NCBI GenBank assembly: GCA_044221335.1
Contig: JBGAPI010000016.1
Location: forward strand, 36,563 to 100,562
Direction: 5' to 3'
DNA from: JBGAPI01 sp044221335
GTDB lineage: Bacteria > Pseudomonadota > Gammaproteobacteria > Xanthomonadales > Ahniellaceae
Length of the DNA: 64,000 bases
The position numbers were made by a program, and so were the translations under genes. This document shows, piece by piece, positions 35,317 to 44,050 of this stretch. Numbering within the stretch: position 1 is the stretch's first letter; each line of letters starts with the position of its first letter. Under the pieces are notes generated by a model. The model saw only the letters and a list, made by a program, of their open reading frames with translations. It was not told the DNA's origin and searched no databases.

Positions 35317-37749
35317 CTAGATGTGCTGCAGTGCGGTGATCGGGTCGACGCGGGTCGCGCGCCGTGCCGGCAGCCAGCTCGCCAGCAGGGCGACCGCCAG
35401 CATCACGCCGACCGTGGCGGCGAGCGTCGCCGGATCGCCGGCCTCGACCCCGAACAGCAGTCCGGACAAGGCGCCAGCAGCCGATGTCGCGACCAGCACG
35501 CCGACCAGCAGGCCGACGGCGACGATTCCCAGGGCCTGTCCGACCACCAGCCGATGTACCTGGGACGCACGGGCGCCGAGGGCCATCCGAAGCCCGATCT
35601 CGCGGCGCCGCTCCGCGATCGCGCACGACAGCACGCCGTACAGGCCGATGCTGCCGAGCAGCAGTGCGAGGCCTGCCGCGACTGCCATCGTCGTCATCAG
35701 GAAGCGCACATGGGCGACCGAGCGGTCGACCAGCGAGCTCATCGTGTACTGACGGTACATCGGCGCCTCCGGCGCGACCGCGTGGACCAGCGCGCGGATG
35801 TCGGCGGCGATGCTTTCCGGGCGGTCGCTCTTCACTACATAGGCGGGCGACGAGATCACCGGATTGCGCTCGCCGCCGGCGCCGACCAGCGGGAAGTACA
35901 GCACCGCCTCCGGGCCACCGATCAGACCACCCTGATGGACGTCCTCGACGACGCCGATCACGGTCTCCCACTCGTTCCAGCCCTGCCGCTGGAGGCGGCG
36001 GCCGATCGGGTCGGCGCCTGGCCACAGCAGGTTCGCCGCCGAGCGGCTGACCACGACGCCGCCCTGGCCGGAGGTCTGTTCGGCCGGTTCGAACGAGCGT
36101 CCGGCGACGACCGCGATCTGCATCGTCCGAAAGTAGTCGCCGGCGGTGAAGGTGAAGTTGAGCGGGATGCCGTCGGCCGGCGCGTCGTCGCGATCCGGGC
36201 GGACCCGCATGTCGGCGGTGCCCTCGTCGATCGGCACGTTCTCGACCAGGCCTACGGAGGAGACGCCCGGCAGCCCGCGGAGCCGCTCGAGAAAGTCGAG
36301 GTCGAAGCGCGCGTAGGAGGCAGCGTCGGCCAGCGCGGGACGCTCCGGGGCGATCTGGAAGGTGAAGATGCCGGTCGGGTCGAAGCCGGGATCGACCCGC
36401 TGCAGCGTCAGCATGCTTCGCAGCAGCAGGCCCGCGCCGAACAGGAGCACCACCGCGAGGCCGGACTGGGCAATCACCAGCACCTGCCGTGCGCGGTGGC
36501 GGCCGCCGGCGAGGCCGCGACCGCCATCGCGCAGCGCGGCGAGACTGGGTCGGGTCGCTCGGCCGAGTCCGCCAGCGGCGCTGATGATCGCGGCCAGCAC
36601 CGTCAGGCCGAGGACGACCGGGACCACGCTCGCGTCGAGCCGGAACTCGCCGACCCGCGGCAGCTGTGCGGGCAGCGCCGCCGGCAGAAGCCGGATCAGC
36701 GCCGCGGCGACGAGGAGCGCTCCGATTGCCGCGGCCGCGGCGACGACGGCCGCCTCGATCGCCTGCAGCCGCAGTAGCCGGCCCGGCTCGGCGCCGAGCG
36801 CGCTACGGGTCGCGAGCGCGGCCTGGCGTCGTTCGAGCCGGACCTGGAACAGGTTGGCGACGTTGGCGCAGGCGATCAGCAGGATCAGCACCGCCGCGCC
36901 GGCGAGGATCCACAACGGCTGCCGGTAGCTGCCGACGACCTGTTCCGCCAGCAGCCGCACCACGGCGCGATGATGCTCCATCACCCGGGCGTAGCTGGGC
37001 GCGCCGCCGAAGCGCGCCGGCAGGTCGCGGGCCAGCGCCGTCAGCTCGTCGGCGAGCGCCGCGGGAGTCGCGCCGGGGGCGAGCCGGCCGATCAGGAAGG
37101 TGCCGCCGAAGCGGCCGGGGGCGCCCACCGTCGCCGGCGTGATCGTGCCCGACAGCCACAGCAGCGTGCCGTCGTCGGGCACGTGAAAGTCCGCCGGCAT
37201 CACGCCGACGATGGTGCGGCTGCGCCCGCCCTCGAAGCCGACGACGCGCCCGATCACGCCGGGGTCGCGCCCGAACCAGGTCTGCCACAGCGTGTCGCTG
37301 ATCACGACCACGTCGCCGCCGTCGTCCTCGACCGGAAGCCGACCCAGCTGCGGCGTCACGCCGAGAGTGGCGAAGAGGCTGGTGGTCGGTGCCGACATCC
37401 GGAGCCGCTCGACCCGCTCGCCGAAGCGCAGCGTGTTGGTGAAGGAATTCACCGTGCCGATCCCGGTCAGCAGCCGGGCATGCTCGCGGTAGTGCAGGTA
37501 GAACTCCCGCGAGGTTCCGAACTCGCCGCGCATTTCCGATCCCGGCGCGGACGCGGCGATGAACACCAGGCGATCCGGATCGGCGAACGGCAGCGGCGCC
37601 AGCAACACCGTGCGGACCAGCCCGAACAGCGCGGCGGCGACGCCGATCGCCAGCGCCAGCATGGCCACCGCCACGCCGAAGAACGCGCGATCGCGGCCGA
37701 GCGAGCGCAGCGTCGCGCGAAGGTCGAGGTCCAGGCCGTTCAGGGTCAT
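35317..37749 (-). CDS. ADOP-type ABC transporter permease (MacB/FtsX fold), orphan
   Basis: 810 residues built as a tandem of two units: an N-terminal TM helix, a MacB-type periplasmic domain (SREFYLHYREHARLLTGIG), three TM helices (AGAAVLILLIACANVANLF), then a second helix, periplasmic domain (TAGDYFRTMQIAVVAGRSF) and FtsX-like TM bundle ending ARRATRVDPITALQHI. This is the acidobacterial duplicated orphan permease plan. No ATPase gene is adjacent, so its partner must be encoded elsewhere or be absent. Start at ATG 37749. A second member lies at 59084-61468. Confidence 0.9.
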   Translation of the reverse strand: MTLNGLDLDLRATLRSLGRDRAFFGVAVAMLALAIGVAAALFGLVRTVLLAPLPFADPDRLVFIAASAPGSEMRGEFGTSREFYLHYREHARLLTGIGTVNSFTNTLRFGERVERLRMSAPTTSLFATLGVTPQLGRLPVEDDGGDVVVISDTLWQTWFGRDPGVIGRVVGFEGGRSRTIVGVMPADFHVPDDGTLLWLSGTITPATVGAPGRFGGTFLIGRLAPGATPAALADELTALARDLPARFGGAPSYARVMEHHRAVVRLLAEQVVGSYRQPLWILAGAAVLILLIACANVANLFQVRLERRQAALATRSALGAEPGRLLRLQAIEAAVVAAAAAIGALLVAAALIRLLPAALPAQLPRVGEFRLDASVVPVVLGLTVLAAIISAAGGLGRATRPSLAALRDGGRGLAGGRHRARQVLVIAQSGLAVVLLFGAGLLLRSMLTLQRVDPGFDPTGIFTFQIAPERPALADAASYARFDLDFLERLRGLPGVSSVGLVENVPIDEGTADMRVRPDRDDAPADGIPLNFTFTAGDYFRTMQIAVVAGRSFEPAEQTSGQGGVVVSRSAANLLWPGADPIGRRLQRQGWNEWETVIGVVEDVHQGGLIGGPEAVLYFPLVGAGGERNPVISSPAYVVKSDRPESIAADIRALVHAVAPEAPMYRQYTMSSLVDRSVAHVRFLMTTMAVAAGLALLLGSIGLYGVLSCAIAERRREIGLRMALGARASQVHRLVVGQALGIVAVGLLVGVLVATSAAGALSGLLFGVEAGDPATLAATVGVMLAVALLASWLPARRATRVDPITALQHI

Positions 37750-38005
37750 GTCGATCACCTTCCGTGGGTCGAACCGCAGCGTTGAGGTCAAGCAACGTCC
37801 GTGCCACGTCCTGGCGCCGTGCTCCGGCATGGCGTCACCGCAGCGTCCGCGATGCGGATGTCCGGATCCGGACGGAGCATGGGCGGGACCGGAGCGCCGG
37901 GTATCCCGGCCCCGTGCTCGCGATGACCGGTCCGTCGAATCGCGCAGCTGCCGCGCGAGCGCATACCATCGGCGATCGCACCTCCCATTCCCGAATCCCC
38001 CTCCC

Positions 38006-39037
38006 ATGATCGACCTGTTCAGCGATACCAAGACCCGTCCCACCCCCGCCATGCGCCAGGCGATGGCGAACGCCGAGGTCGGCGACGAGGCGGCGTTCGA
38101 GGATCCGACCGTCAACCGGCTGTGCGCGAAGGTCGCGGAACTGACCGGCAAGGAAGCGGCGCTGTTCACGCCGTCGGGAACGATGTGCAACCAGATCGCG
38201 CTTGCCGTGCTGTGCCGGCCGGGCGACGAGGTGATCCTCGACCGCACCTCGCACATCGCCTGCTACGAGGGCGGCGGCGCCGGTGCCAACGCCGGAGTGA
38301 ACCTCCTGCCGATCGACGGCGATCGCGGCCGCTTCTCGGTCGAACAGTTCCACGCCGCACGGCGGATGCCGATGCGCCATGCGCCGCGCCAGACCCTGGT
38401 CGCGATCGAGCAGACCTGCAATCTCGGCGGCGGCGCGATCTGGCCGATCAGCCAGGTCGAGGCGCTGACCCACGCCGCCCGCGCCCACGGAATGCATACC
38501 CACATGGACGGTGCCCGGCTGCTGAACGCCGTGGTGGCGAGCGGGATCAGCGCGGCACGCTACGCCGCCGGATTCGACTCCTTGTGGATCGACTTTTCCA
38601 AGGGCCTCGGCGCGCCGGTCGGCGCCGCGCTCGCCGGATCGAAGGAATTCATCGCCGAGGCCTGGCGGGTCAAGCAGCGTCTCGGCGGTGCGATGCGCCA
38701 GGCGGGCATCGTCGCGGCGGGCGCGCTGCATGCGCTCGAGCACCACGTCGGGCGGTTGGCCGAGGACCACGCCAACGCCCGCGCGCTGGCCGACGGCCTC
38801 GCCGAGATCGACGGTATCGCCATCGCGCCGGCCTGGGTCGAGACCAATCTCGTCTACTTCTCGCTCGACGAACTGACGGTCGGCTACGACGCGCCGACGT
38901 TCTGCGGCAGGCTTGCCGAGCACGGCGTGCGGATGGGAGCGCTGGGCAGCAACCTGGTGCGCGCGGTGACCCATCTCGATGTCGGCCGCGACGACATCGC
39001 GATCGCGCTCCGGGCCGTCCGTGCGGTTCTCGCCTGA
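38006..39037 (+). CDS. Threonine aldolase-like PLP enzyme
   Basis: 343-residue fold-type I PLP enzyme of the threonine aldolase/beta-eliminating lyase family, expected to split L-threonine or L-allo-threonine to glycine and acetaldehyde. Visible signatures: DLFSDTKTRPTPAMRQAM at the N-terminus, EDPTVNRL, LFTPSGTMCNQIA, HMDGARL, and the PLP-binding Lys199 in IDFSKGLGAP. The start at ATG 38006 gives the standard N-terminus. It ends 10 bases before the glycosyltransferase gene and probably shares its transcript. Confidence 0.92.
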   Translation: MIDLFSDTKTRPTPAMRQAMANAEVGDEAAFEDPTVNRLCAKVAELTGKEAALFTPSGTMCNQIALAVLCRPGDEVILDRTSHIACYEGGGAGANAGVNLLPIDGDRGRFSVEQFHAARRMPMRHAPRQTLVAIEQTCNLGGGAIWPISQVEALTHAARAHGMHTHMDGARLLNAVVASGISAARYAAGFDSLWIDFSKGLGAPVGAALAGSKEFIAEAWRVKQRLGGAMRQAGIVAAGALHALEHHVGRLAEDHANARALADGLAEIDGIAIAPAWVETNLVYFSLDELTVGYDAPTFCGRLAEHGVRMGALGSNLVRAVTHLDVGRDDIAIALRAVRAVLA

Positions 39038-39047
39038 CGCCATCGAC

Positions 39048-39818
39048 ATGACGACCGAAGCCACCGGGTTCGCCTCGCCGCGCCTCGCGATCCTGGTTCC
39101 CTACCGCAACCGCGCCGAGCACCTCGCGCGCTTCGTCCCGCACACGCTGCGCTATCTCGCAGCGCAACCCGGGCTCGCCTTCACCCTGCACATCATCGAG
39201 CAGGACGCGGCCGGGCCGTTCAACCGCGGCGCGCTGCTGAACGCCGGCGCGCTGATCGTCGGCGAGCGCGCCGACTACCTGTGTGTCCACGACGTCGACT
39301 ACCTGCCGCTCGCGGTCGACTACAGCTATCCGGCGATGCCCACCCGGCTGATCTGGCACGGGCTCCGGGTCGAAGAGGACTACGACGAGTTCTTCGGCGC
39401 GGTGGTGGCCTTCGATCGCCAGCACTTCCTCGCCGCCAACGGGTTTTCCAACTCCTACGTGCGCTGGGGCTACGAGGACCAGGACCTGCTCGTCCGCTTC
39501 ACCCGCTGCGGCCTGCCGACCGGGCGGCGCGACGGCCGCTTCCAGGCCCTGCAGCATCCGCAGGACGGTGTCGATTCCCGTGGGGCGCTGCTGCCCGAGG
39601 TCGAGGCCAATCGGCAGCGGCTGATCGCGCGGCTGGCGGACATGGACGCGGTGATCCCGCTCGACGGGCTCAGCAGCGTGCGCTTCCTCCACCGCGCGGC
39701 GCAGCCGATCGCGGTCGCCGCGGACGGCCGCGGTATCGCCTGGCATCACCAGGTCGAGCTGCTGCCGCCCGCGACGCTGTCGCCCGTCGTCGCACGCGCT
39801 GAGACGGGGGGGCCGTAG
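39048..39818 (+). CDS. Family 7-like beta-1,4-galactosyltransferase-type glycosyltransferase
   Basis: 256 residues that follow the animal beta-1,4-galactosyltransferase pattern in order. VPYRNRAEHL (17-26) matches IPFRNRQEHL. FNRGALLNAG (58-67) matches FNRAKLLNVG. HDVDYLPL (81-88) carries the metal-binding DVD. FFGAVVAFDRQHFLAANGFSNSY (115-137) and RWGYEDQDLL (139-148) match the acceptor/GEDDD region. No signal or TM helix is seen, unlike the eukaryotic Golgi enzymes. It should transfer a sugar from a UDP donor to a terminal sugar. The immediate neighbours, threonine aldolase and a radical SAM gene, do not reveal the acceptor. Confidence 0.8.
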   Translation: MTTEATGFASPRLAILVPYRNRAEHLARFVPHTLRYLAAQPGLAFTLHIIEQDAAGPFNRGALLNAGALIVGERADYLCVHDVDYLPLAVDYSYPAMPTRLIWHGLRVEEDYDEFFGAVVAFDRQHFLAANGFSNSYVRWGYEDQDLLVRFTRCGLPTGRRDGRFQALQHPQDGVDSRGALLPEVEANRQRLIARLADMDAVIPLDGLSSVRFLHRAAQPIAVAADGRGIAWHHQVELLPPATLSPVVARAETGGP

Positions 39819-39857
39819 ACTGTCGCCCGTCGCGGGACGCTCCCGCCAGAGACGCCG

Positions 39858-40931
39858 ATGCCCGTCGAGAAGCCCCCCGCCGCCATCAAGGGTCGCGGCA
39901 GCGCCAGCAACCGGGAGGGTCGCTTCGAGGCGATCACCCGGCAGGCCGAGGACGATGGCTGGTATCAGGAGGAGGCCGGCCCGGCGCCGGCGACCCGTGT
40001 CACCGTCGAGACGGCGCGCAGCCTGATCCAGTCGAACGATTCGCCGGACCTGCCCTTCGACCAGACCATCAATCCCTACCGCGGCTGCGAGCACGGCTGC
40101 GTGTACTGCTACGCGCGGCCGACCCACGGCTACATCAATCTGTCCGCCGGGATCGACTTCGAGACGAAGCTGTTCGCCAAGGACAACGCGGCCGAGGTCC
40201 TGCGCCGCGAGCTCGGGCGGCGCGGCTACGAGCCGAAGTCGATCAACCTCGGCGCCAGCACCGATGCCTACCAGCCGCTGGAGCGCAAGCGCGGCCTGAC
40301 CCGGCGGATCCTCGAGGTGCTGGCCGAGCACCGCCATCCGGTCACGATCGTCACCAAGGGAGCCCTGGTGACCCGCGACATCGATCTGCTGGCCCCGATG
40401 TCGCGCGAGGGTCTGGCGCAGGTCTGCATGTCGGTGACGACGCTCGACAACAAGCTCGCCAGCCGGCTGGAGCCGAGGGCCAGCGCGCCGCACCGGCGCC
40501 TGCGCGCGATCGCGGAGCTGGCGGCGGCCGGTGTCGACACGGCGGTGTTCGTCGCCCCGATCATTCCGATGCTGACCGACGTCGACCTCGAGAAGATCAT
40601 GGAGGAGGCTCGCGCCGCGGGTGCGCAGGGTGCCAGCTACACGCTGGTGCGCCTGCCCTTCGAGGTGAAGGAGCTGTTCCGCGAGTGGCTGGCGCTCCAC
40701 CACCCGGACCGCGCGAGCCACGTGATGAGCCTGATCCAGCAGATGCGCGATGGCCGCGACAATGACCCGCGCTTCGGCACGCGGATGCGCGGCACCGGCG
40801 TGTTCGCCCAGCTGATCGCCCGGCGCTTCCGGGTGGCCTTCGATCGCCTGGGCTACCGCAAGCCGTCGGTGCTCGACCCCCGGAAATTCCAGGTGCCGCA
40901 GGCTCCGTCCCCGCAGGGCAGTCTGTTCTGA
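39858..40931 (+). CDS. PA0069-family radical SAM protein (SplB-like)
   Basis: 357 residues. A 4Fe-4S radical SAM site RGCEHGCVYCYAR (Cys spaced 3 and 2) follows DQTINPYRGC. The protein matches the conserved family related to spore photoproduct lyase and named after Pseudomonas PA0069. Other segments are INLGASTDAYQPLE and SVTTLDNKLASRLEPRA. The reaction has not been established. It follows the glycosyltransferase by about 40 bases on the same strand. Confidence 0.9.
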   Translation: MPVEKPPAAIKGRGSASNREGRFEAITRQAEDDGWYQEEAGPAPATRVTVETARSLIQSNDSPDLPFDQTINPYRGCEHGCVYCYARPTHGYINLSAGIDFETKLFAKDNAAEVLRRELGRRGYEPKSINLGASTDAYQPLERKRGLTRRILEVLAEHRHPVTIVTKGALVTRDIDLLAPMSREGLAQVCMSVTTLDNKLASRLEPRASAPHRRLRAIAELAAAGVDTAVFVAPIIPMLTDVDLEKIMEEARAAGAQGASYTLVRLPFEVKELFREWLALHHPDRASHVMSLIQQMRDGRDNDPRFGTRMRGTGVFAQLIARRFRVAFDRLGYRKPSVLDPRKFQVPQAPSPQGSLF

Positions 40932-41545
40932 TCCTGGCCGCCGGACGCACGCGCCGTGCCGTCCGGAATCCGAGCCGCTCGGCTGCGCACCGGCGCCCGA
41001 GGCTCCGTCGACTTCCGCGAGTGCCAACGCTGATAGTGCGCGTGGTCCGGCGCGAACGCGATGCGGCCGCGCGCTTGAGAATCAGACGCATTGCCAACGT
41101 TAACCACCGTCCATCTTCGCCGCAATGCACAAGATCTGATGCACTGCGCGTTTCGGCAATCGGGCCCCGCGAATCCGCGCGGACGCGCCGACGACGCGCT
41201 GCAACACCAGCAAAAACATCGTGTTGCGTTGCGCCATTAATGCTCGGCAACAATCGCGTTTGTAATGTGTTTTTGCATTGCCGGCCCATTTTCGCGGGAG
41301 TACGGTCCGCCCCGCTTTTGCCAGGAACGGCAGAAGCGCAACCCTCGCGGACGGACGCCAGTACACCGGTTTCCACGGGGTCCGCAACCACAATCAGGTT
41401 CGACTCGCTGCCTGGGTGGCAGCGCGGCGGAGGGCGCGTTTTTGCATTTGCGGGTGGCAAATGTAGTGACTCGGGTTTGGATGCCGTGGTGGTCACGGCA
41501 CTCACTGACATCAAAATCGCCTAAGGGCGGGGGAGATCGACCGAA
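40932..41545. other. Long intergenic region upstream of the secreted HEXXH protein
   Basis: 614 bases with no credible gene on either strand, the longest non-coding stretch outside the repeats. Base composition falls toward AT around 41090-41290. An exact 11-base direct repeat, GTTTTTGCATT, occurs at 41269-41279 and 41438-41448. The last bases hold a strong ribosome site (GGGGGAGA, 41529-41536). It may be a long regulated 5' leader. Confidence 0.6.
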
Positions 41546-43789
41546 GTGAAAACGCAAACGAAGATGCTTGCCGCGGCTGTCGCGGCGCTGGCCGGGATGA
41601 GCGTCGCGAGCGCGCAGCAGGTGGCCAATCCGTATTCGCCGGCCAACGGCCACAGCTATCGCCACGGCGTCATCCCGACGCGCGAGACGGCGCAGAAGAT
41701 GCAGGCGTGGCGGCAGGCGAACGAGGCCGTGAAGGGTGGCGATGCGCAGAACCTCGACAAGCGCAACCACGGCAACGGCGAAGCGCACAACGGCGAGTTC
41801 TACGATCCGCGTTATGCCTCGACCCAGCCGTCAGCCTCGGCGGGCGTGCTGTCCTTCGGTGGCGGCGTCTCCGGCGTCGGCGTGCTCTCCGGCCAGTCCA
41901 AGGTCTATCTGGTGTTCTACGGCTCCCAGTGGGGAACGTCGTCCACCGACGCCAACGGCTACCTCAATTTCACCAACGACAGCGCCGGCGCGGCGCTGGC
42001 GGCCCAGAAGATGTTCAAGGGCATCGGCACCAACGGCGAGACCTGGTCGGCCGAACTGACCCAGTGGTGCGACGGCCCGAACGTGGCCTCCGGTGCGACC
42101 ACCTGCCCGTCGAACGCCGCCTTCATCCCCTACCAGCAGAACATCCTGGCGGGCGTGTGGTACGACAACTCCGTCGCGTCGCCGGCGCAGGCGACCGGCA
42201 CCCAGCTGGCGCAGGAAGCGATCAAGGCCGCGCAGCACTTCGGCAACACGGCGGCGGGCTCCAACCGCTACACCTATTACGTGATCCTGTCGCCGACCGG
42301 CACCAACCCGGACAACTACAAGTCGCCGACCCAGGGCTACTGCGCCTGGCACGACTACACCGGTGACGGCTATGGCGTGACGCCGACCGACATCGCGTTC
42401 TCGAACCAGCCGTACAACATCGACGTCGGCGCGTCCTGCGGCACCAACTTCGTCAACAGCGGCACCGCCGGCAAGACCGACGGCTACACCATGACGCTGG
42501 GCCACGAGTGGCACGAGATGATGTCCGACCAGTTCCCGGCGGGCGGCTGGACCAACAAGACCGGTGGCACCTACAACGGCCAGGAGAACTCCGACGAGTG
42601 CGCCTGGATCGCTCCGGGCTCGACCGGCGGCGCCGCGAACGTGGCCTTCTCCACCGGCACCTTCGCCCAGCAGGCCAGCTGGTCGAACGACACCGGCAAC
42701 TGCGCGATGACCCACGCCATCCTGACCCACACGGGCGGCGGCAACGTGGCCCCGACCGCGAACTTCTCGTTCGTGACCTCGGGCCTGACGGCGAACTTCA
42801 CCGACAGCTCCACCGACAGCGACGGCACCATCGCGTCGCGCTCGTGGAACTTCGGCGACAGCACCAGCTCGACCGCGACCAACCCGAGCCACACCTATGC
42901 CGCCGCAGGCACCTACACGGTGACCGAGACGGTGACCGACAACGGTGGCCTGACCGCCTCCAAGTCCTCGTCGGTGACGGTGTCGACCACGTCGTCGAAC
43001 GTGCTGCAGAACGGCGTGGGCGTGACGATCGCTTCCGCGACCACCAACCAGCAGCAGAACTGGACGATCAACATCCCGGCGGGTGCATCCAACCTGGTGG
43101 TCTCGATCTCCGGTGGTACGGGTGACGCGGACCTCTACACCCGCGCCGCCGCCGCTCCGACCACGACGACCTACGACTGCCGTCCGTTCGTCTCGGGCAA
43201 CACCGAGTCCTGCACGGTCGCCAGCCCGGCCGCCGGTACGTTCTACGTGATGGTCAACACCTATGCCGCCTACTCGGGCGTCACCCTGAAGGCGACCTGG
43301 TCGACCGGCTCCACCGGCGGCACGCAGCTCCTGGCCAACACCGGCTTCGAGAGTGGCACCGCGTCCTGGACCTCGGCCGGCACGACGGTGATCACCAACT
43401 CGACCTCGCGCACCGCGCACGGCGGCAGCTACTACGCTTGGCTCGGCGGCAACGGCACCACGACGACCGAGTCGGTCTCGCAGTCCGTCGCCATCCCGGC
43501 CGGCAAGACCAGCGCGTCGCTCGCCTACTTCGTCAAGATCGACACCGCCGAGACGACCACCGCCACCCAGTACGACAAGTTCACGGCGGCGATCGTCAAC
43601 AGCTCGGGCACCGTGCTGAAGACCTGCACCAGCCTGTCGAACCTGAACAAGGGCACCGCGTATGTCGGCTACACCTGCGACGCCTCGGCCTACATCGGCC
43701 AGACCGTCTCGGTGAAGTTCACCGCGACCGAGGACAGCAGCCTGCAGACCTCGTTCCTGGTCGACGACGTCACCCTCACGGTCAACTGA
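41546..43789 (+). CDS. Secreted HEXXH metallopeptidase-like protein with PKD, PPC and C-terminal modules
   Basis: 747 residues from a GTG start supported by GGGGGAGA about ten bases upstream; an ATG six codons later is the alternative. Signal peptide 1-23 (VASAQ). The putative catalytic region carries H320-E-W-H-E (TLGHEWHEMMSDQ), so His320, Glu321 and a downstream His would be the zinc site of a zincin. A PKD domain follows at about 400-480 (WNFGDSTSSTATNPSHTYAAAGTY), a PPC domain at about 485-590, and a C-terminal module at about 595-747 (NTGFESG...FLVDDVTLTVN) similar to that of the PHP protein. Likely extracellular, with the end modules removed or used in secretion. Confidence 0.8.
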   Translation: MKTQTKMLAAAVAALAGMSVASAQQVANPYSPANGHSYRHGVIPTRETAQKMQAWRQANEAVKGGDAQNLDKRNHGNGEAHNGEFYDPRYASTQPSASAGVLSFGGGVSGVGVLSGQSKVYLVFYGSQWGTSSTDANGYLNFTNDSAGAALAAQKMFKGIGTNGETWSAELTQWCDGPNVASGATTCPSNAAFIPYQQNILAGVWYDNSVASPAQATGTQLAQEAIKAAQHFGNTAAGSNRYTYYVILSPTGTNPDNYKSPTQGYCAWHDYTGDGYGVTPTDIAFSNQPYNIDVGASCGTNFVNSGTAGKTDGYTMTLGHEWHEMMSDQFPAGGWTNKTGGTYNGQENSDECAWIAPGSTGGAANVAFSTGTFAQQASWSNDTGNCAMTHAILTHTGGGNVAPTANFSFVTSGLTANFTDSSTDSDGTIASRSWNFGDSTSSTATNPSHTYAAAGTYTVTETVTDNGGLTASKSSSVTVSTTSSNVLQNGVGVTIASATTNQQQNWTINIPAGASNLVVSISGGTGDADLYTRAAAAPTTTTYDCRPFVSGNTESCTVASPAAGTFYVMVNTYAAYSGVTLKATWSTGSTGGTQLLANTGFESGTASWTSAGTTVITNSTSRTAHGGSYYAWLGGNGTTTTESVSQSVAIPAGKTSASLAYFVKIDTAETTTATQYDKFTAAIVNSSGTVLKTCTSLSNLNKGTAYVGYTCDASAYIGQTVSVKFTATEDSSLQTSFLVDDVTLTVN

Positions 43790-43790
43790 G

Positions 43791-43857
43791 GTAGAGCGGG
43801 CCTCGGCCCGCTGCTCTGGATCCAAACGAAGAGCGAGCGGCCCCAGGGCCGCTCTAC
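43791..43857. repeat. Paired GTAGAGCGG repeat
   Basis: GTAGAGCGGGCCTCGGCCCG is mirrored by GAGCGGCCCCAGGGCCGC plus TCTAC; 67 bases, directly after the stop of the secreted protease-like gene. Same family as 56981-57103 and the copy near 32786. Confidence 0.8.
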
Positions 43858-43966
43858 GGAACGACCTGGCCCCAACGCCGGGTCGACTCCGCGGGTGGAA
43901 ATCGCCGGAACACCCGCCGGCGCCAGACGGCGGATCGCTTCCCAGTCGATCCGACGGTGCAAAGAG

Positions 43967-43996
43967 AAAGGACCGCCTGTGCGGTCCTTTTTCTTT
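43967..43996. terminator. Bidirectional rho-independent terminator
   Basis: Stem AAAGGACCGC-ctgt-GCGGTCCTTT followed by TTCTTT. It lies between the convergent protease-like gene (plus) and TonB receptor gene (minus); on the minus strand the stem is also followed by a T-rich run. Confidence 0.85.
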
Positions 43997-44050
43997 GCGG
44001 TATCGATGCCGGTCGCCGGTCTCGCATGCGCTTCGAAGTGCTTGCCACTG

